A stretch of DNA of 64,000 bases from Pseudomonas spelaei. Its GTDB lineage: Bacteria; Pseudomonadota; Gammaproteobacteria; Pseudomonadales; Pseudomonadaceae. Numbering within the stretch: the first letter of the stretch is position 1; each line of letters begins with the position of its first letter. The stretch covers positions 109,625-173,624 of the forward strand of contig NZ_WNNK01000015.1 of NCBI RefSeq assembly GCF_009724245.1, given 5' to 3'. Shown here in pieces: positions 62,227 to 64,000 of the stretch. A model generated the notes under the pieces. That model did no database searches, was not told the origin of the DNA, and was given only the letters and a program-made list of their open reading frames with translations. A program made the translations under genes and the position numbers.

Positions 62227-63930
62227 ATGTCCCAAGAATACGACTACATCATCGTGGGTGCCGGCTCCGCCGGTAACACCCTGGCGACCCGTCTTACCGA
62301 AGACGAAGGCGTCACCGTCCTGCTGCTGGAAGCCGGCGGCCCGGACTACCGTCTGGACTTCCGTACCCAGATGCCAGCTGCCCTGGCCTTCCCGCTGCAA
62401 GGCCGTCGCTACAACTGGGCCTACGAAACCGATCCAGAGCCACACATGGACGGCCGCCGGATGGAATGCGGTCGCGGCAAGGGCCTGGGCGGTTCTTCGC
62501 TGATCAACGGCATGTGCTACATCCGCGGCAACGCCATGGACTACGACAACTGGTCGAAGCTGCCTGGCCTGGAAGACTGGACCTACCTGGATTGCCTGCC
62601 GTATTTCCGCAAGGCCGAAACCCGCGACATCGGCCCGAACGACTACCACGGTGGCGAAGGCCCGGTCAGCGTGACCACGCCAAAAGCCGGCAACAACCCG
62701 CTGTTCCACGCGATGGTTGAAGCAGGCGTGCAAGCCGGTTACCCGCGTACCGAAGACTTGAACGGTTACCAGCAAGAAGGCTTCGGCCCGATGGACCGTA
62801 CCGTGACGCCAAACGGCCGTCGCGCCAGCACCGCTCGCGGTTACCTGGACACGGCCAAGAAGCGTTCGACGCTGACCATCGTCACTCACGCCCTGACCGA
62901 TAAAGTACTGTTCGAAGGCAAGCGTGCCGTTGGCGTGCGTTACCTGATCGGTGCTGCCGAAGAGCGTGTTGAAGCCCGTGCCCGCAAGGAAGTCCTGGTG
63001 TGCAGCGGCGCTATCGCCTCGCCGCAACTGCTGCAACGTTCGGGTGTAGGCCCGGCGAAACTGCTCGAAAGCCTCGACATCCCGGTGGTCCACGACCTGC
63101 CAGGCGTCGGTGAAAACCTGCAGGACCACCTGGAACTGTACCTGCAATACGCGTGCACCCAGCCCGTGTCCTTGTACCCATCGCTGCTCTGGTACAACCA
63201 GCCGGCCATCGGGGCCGAGTGGCTGTTCAACGGCACCGGGATCGGCGCCAGCAACCAGTTCGAAGCGGGCGGTTTTATCCGTACCCGTGCAGAGTTCGAG
63301 TGGCCGAACATCCAGTACCACTTCCTGCCGGTCGCGATTAACTACAACGGCAGCAATGGTGTGAAAGAGCACGGTTTCCAGGCGCACATGGGTTCCATGC
63401 GCTCGCCTAGCCGTGGCCGTATCCAGTTGAAATCGAAGAACCCACGGGACTACCCGAGCATCCTCTTCAACTACATGGCCACCGAACAGGACTGGCAGGA
63501 ATTCCGCGACGGCATCCGCCTGACCCGTGAAATCATGCAGCAGCCGGCACTGGACGCTTTCCGTGGCCGCGAAATCAGCCCGGGCATCGACGTACAGACC
63601 GACGAGCAACTGGACAAGTTTGTCCGCGAGCACGCCGAAACCGCGTTCCACCCGTCCTGCTCGTGCAAGATGGGCACCGACGAGATGGCCGTGGTTGACG
63701 CCGAAGGTCGCGTGCATGGCATGCAGGGTCTGCGTGTGGTCGATGCCTCGATCATGCCGATCATCACCACCGGTAACCTGAACGCACCGACGATCATGAT
63801 CGCCGAGAAAATCGCCGACAAGATCCGTCACCGCAAGCCATTGCCGCGCAGCACTGCCGACTACTACGTCGCAGGTGAAGCGCCGGTACGTGGCAAGCCG
63901 CTGCGTGAAGTGAGCCGTACTGCGCAGTAA
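62227..63930 (+). CDS. betA: Choline dehydrogenase
   Basis: A 567-residue FAD enzyme of the GMC oxidoreductase family that oxidises choline to betaine aldehyde at the membrane. The FAD motif is YDYIIVGAGSAGNTLATRL at the N-terminus with LLLEAGG; the active-site histidine region is FHPSCSCKMG and the end has VVDASIMPIITTGNLNAPTIMIAEK. ATG 62227 is the natural start; the frame open from 62146 runs through the REPIN. It completes the betIBA operon. Confidence 0.97.
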   Translation: MSQEYDYIIVGAGSAGNTLATRLTEDEGVTVLLLEAGGPDYRLDFRTQMPAALAFPLQGRRYNWAYETDPEPHMDGRRMECGRGKGLGGSSLINGMCYIRGNAMDYDNWSKLPGLEDWTYLDCLPYFRKAETRDIGPNDYHGGEGPVSVTTPKAGNNPLFHAMVEAGVQAGYPRTEDLNGYQQEGFGPMDRTVTPNGRRASTARGYLDTAKKRSTLTIVTHALTDKVLFEGKRAVGVRYLIGAAEERVEARARKEVLVCSGAIASPQLLQRSGVGPAKLLESLDIPVVHDLPGVGENLQDHLELYLQYACTQPVSLYPSLLWYNQPAIGAEWLFNGTGIGASNQFEAGGFIRTRAEFEWPNIQYHFLPVAINYNGSNGVKEHGFQAHMGSMRSPSRGRIQLKSKNPRDYPSILFNYMATEQDWQEFRDGIRLTREIMQQPALDAFRGREISPGIDVQTDEQLDKFVREHAETAFHPSCSCKMGTDEMAVVDAEGRVHGMQGLRVVDASIMPIITTGNLNAPTIMIAEKIADKIRHRKPLPRSTADYYVAGEAPVRGKPLREVSRTAQ

Positions 63931-63949
63931 CGGATAGACCGCATCGCCT

Positions 63950-63976
63950 GTATCGCAGGCAAGCCAGCTCCCACCT
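63950..63976. repeat. REP half at the window edge
   Basis: TATCGCAGGCAAGCCAGCTC and CCACC form the left half of a REP pair; the partner, if any, lies beyond the window. Confidence 0.75.
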
Positions 63977-64000
63977 TTGACCACGTTCGCCAGAACAACT

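Noticed and set aside
62224..63984. A 586-codon frame opposite betA
   Set aside because: It is the shadow of a choline dehydrogenase gene with full motifs.

Overview
The window looks like the chromosome of a Pseudomonas of the P. fluorescens group. The evidence is GC-rich coding sequence, many paired REP/REPIN repeats built on the core GTGGGAGCTGGCTTGCC, and a gene order that matches the Pseudomonas choline, carnitine and glycine betaine (GB) catabolic region. No rRNA, tRNA, CRISPR array, integrase or transposase was seen. Functions are assigned by reading motifs and recalling families; no database search was run.

Layout. 1-11.5 kb holds general genes: the end of a FecR-type regulator, a TonB-dependent siderophore receptor with a signalling domain, a PepSY membrane protein, a glutathione S-transferase, creBCD (leftward), a RimK-associated zinc-protease-fold protein, a YihG-type acyltransferase, a DUF2780 protein and an orphan RskA-like protein. 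11.5-20.5 kb is a leftward operon glyA-soxBDAG-purU-fdhA for sarcosine oxidation and one-carbon disposal. 20.7-22.6 kb has a TraX-like membrane protein and a threonine aldolase. 22.6-27.3 kb looks like an accessory insert: a lysine/tryptophan 2-monooxygenase-like flavoprotein divergent from an NCS1 permease-nitrilase pair. 27.4-30.1 kb holds gbcB and gbcA. 30.2-30.85 kb is a gene-free region with five DnaA-type boxes inside repeated units. 30.85-38.7 kb is the leftward dimethylglycine operon (M19-like protein, DUF5943, dgcA, dgcB, etfA, etfB). 38.9-44.3 kb is a second accessory stretch: small secreted proteins, a DUF3010 gene, two gene remnants, a phenylalanine 2-monooxygenase-like flavoprotein and an ATPase. 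44.4-50.3 kb is carnitine catabolism (cdhR, caiX, cdhC, cdhA, cdhB) plus gamma-butyrobetaine dioxygenase. 51.0-57.4 kb holds gbdR, a serine deaminase and the cbcXWV transporter. 57.5-63.9 kb holds betT, betI, betB and betA.

How the genes work together. Choline enters by BetT or CbcXWV and becomes GB through BetA and BetB. Gamma-butyrobetaine is hydroxylated to carnitine, and CdhA, CdhC and CdhB convert carnitine to GB. GbcAB, DgcAB with its ETF, and SoxBDAG then remove three methyl groups to leave glycine. GlyA makes serine and the serine deaminase makes pyruvate; FdhA and PurU handle the released one-carbon units. So nearly a whole route from quaternary amines to pyruvate lies in this window, with its regulators BetI, GbdR and CdhR.

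The most unusual things seen are the origin-like or datA-like DnaA-box array between gbcA and etfB, 21-bp tandem repeats (probable AraC-family operators) before cbcX and caiX, an M19 protein lacking several canonical metal ligands in the dimethylglycine operon, the monooxygenase-permease-nitrilase module, a two-gene recombination scar near 40.5 kb, and a possible small RNA antisense to the 50.4-50.6 kb gap.
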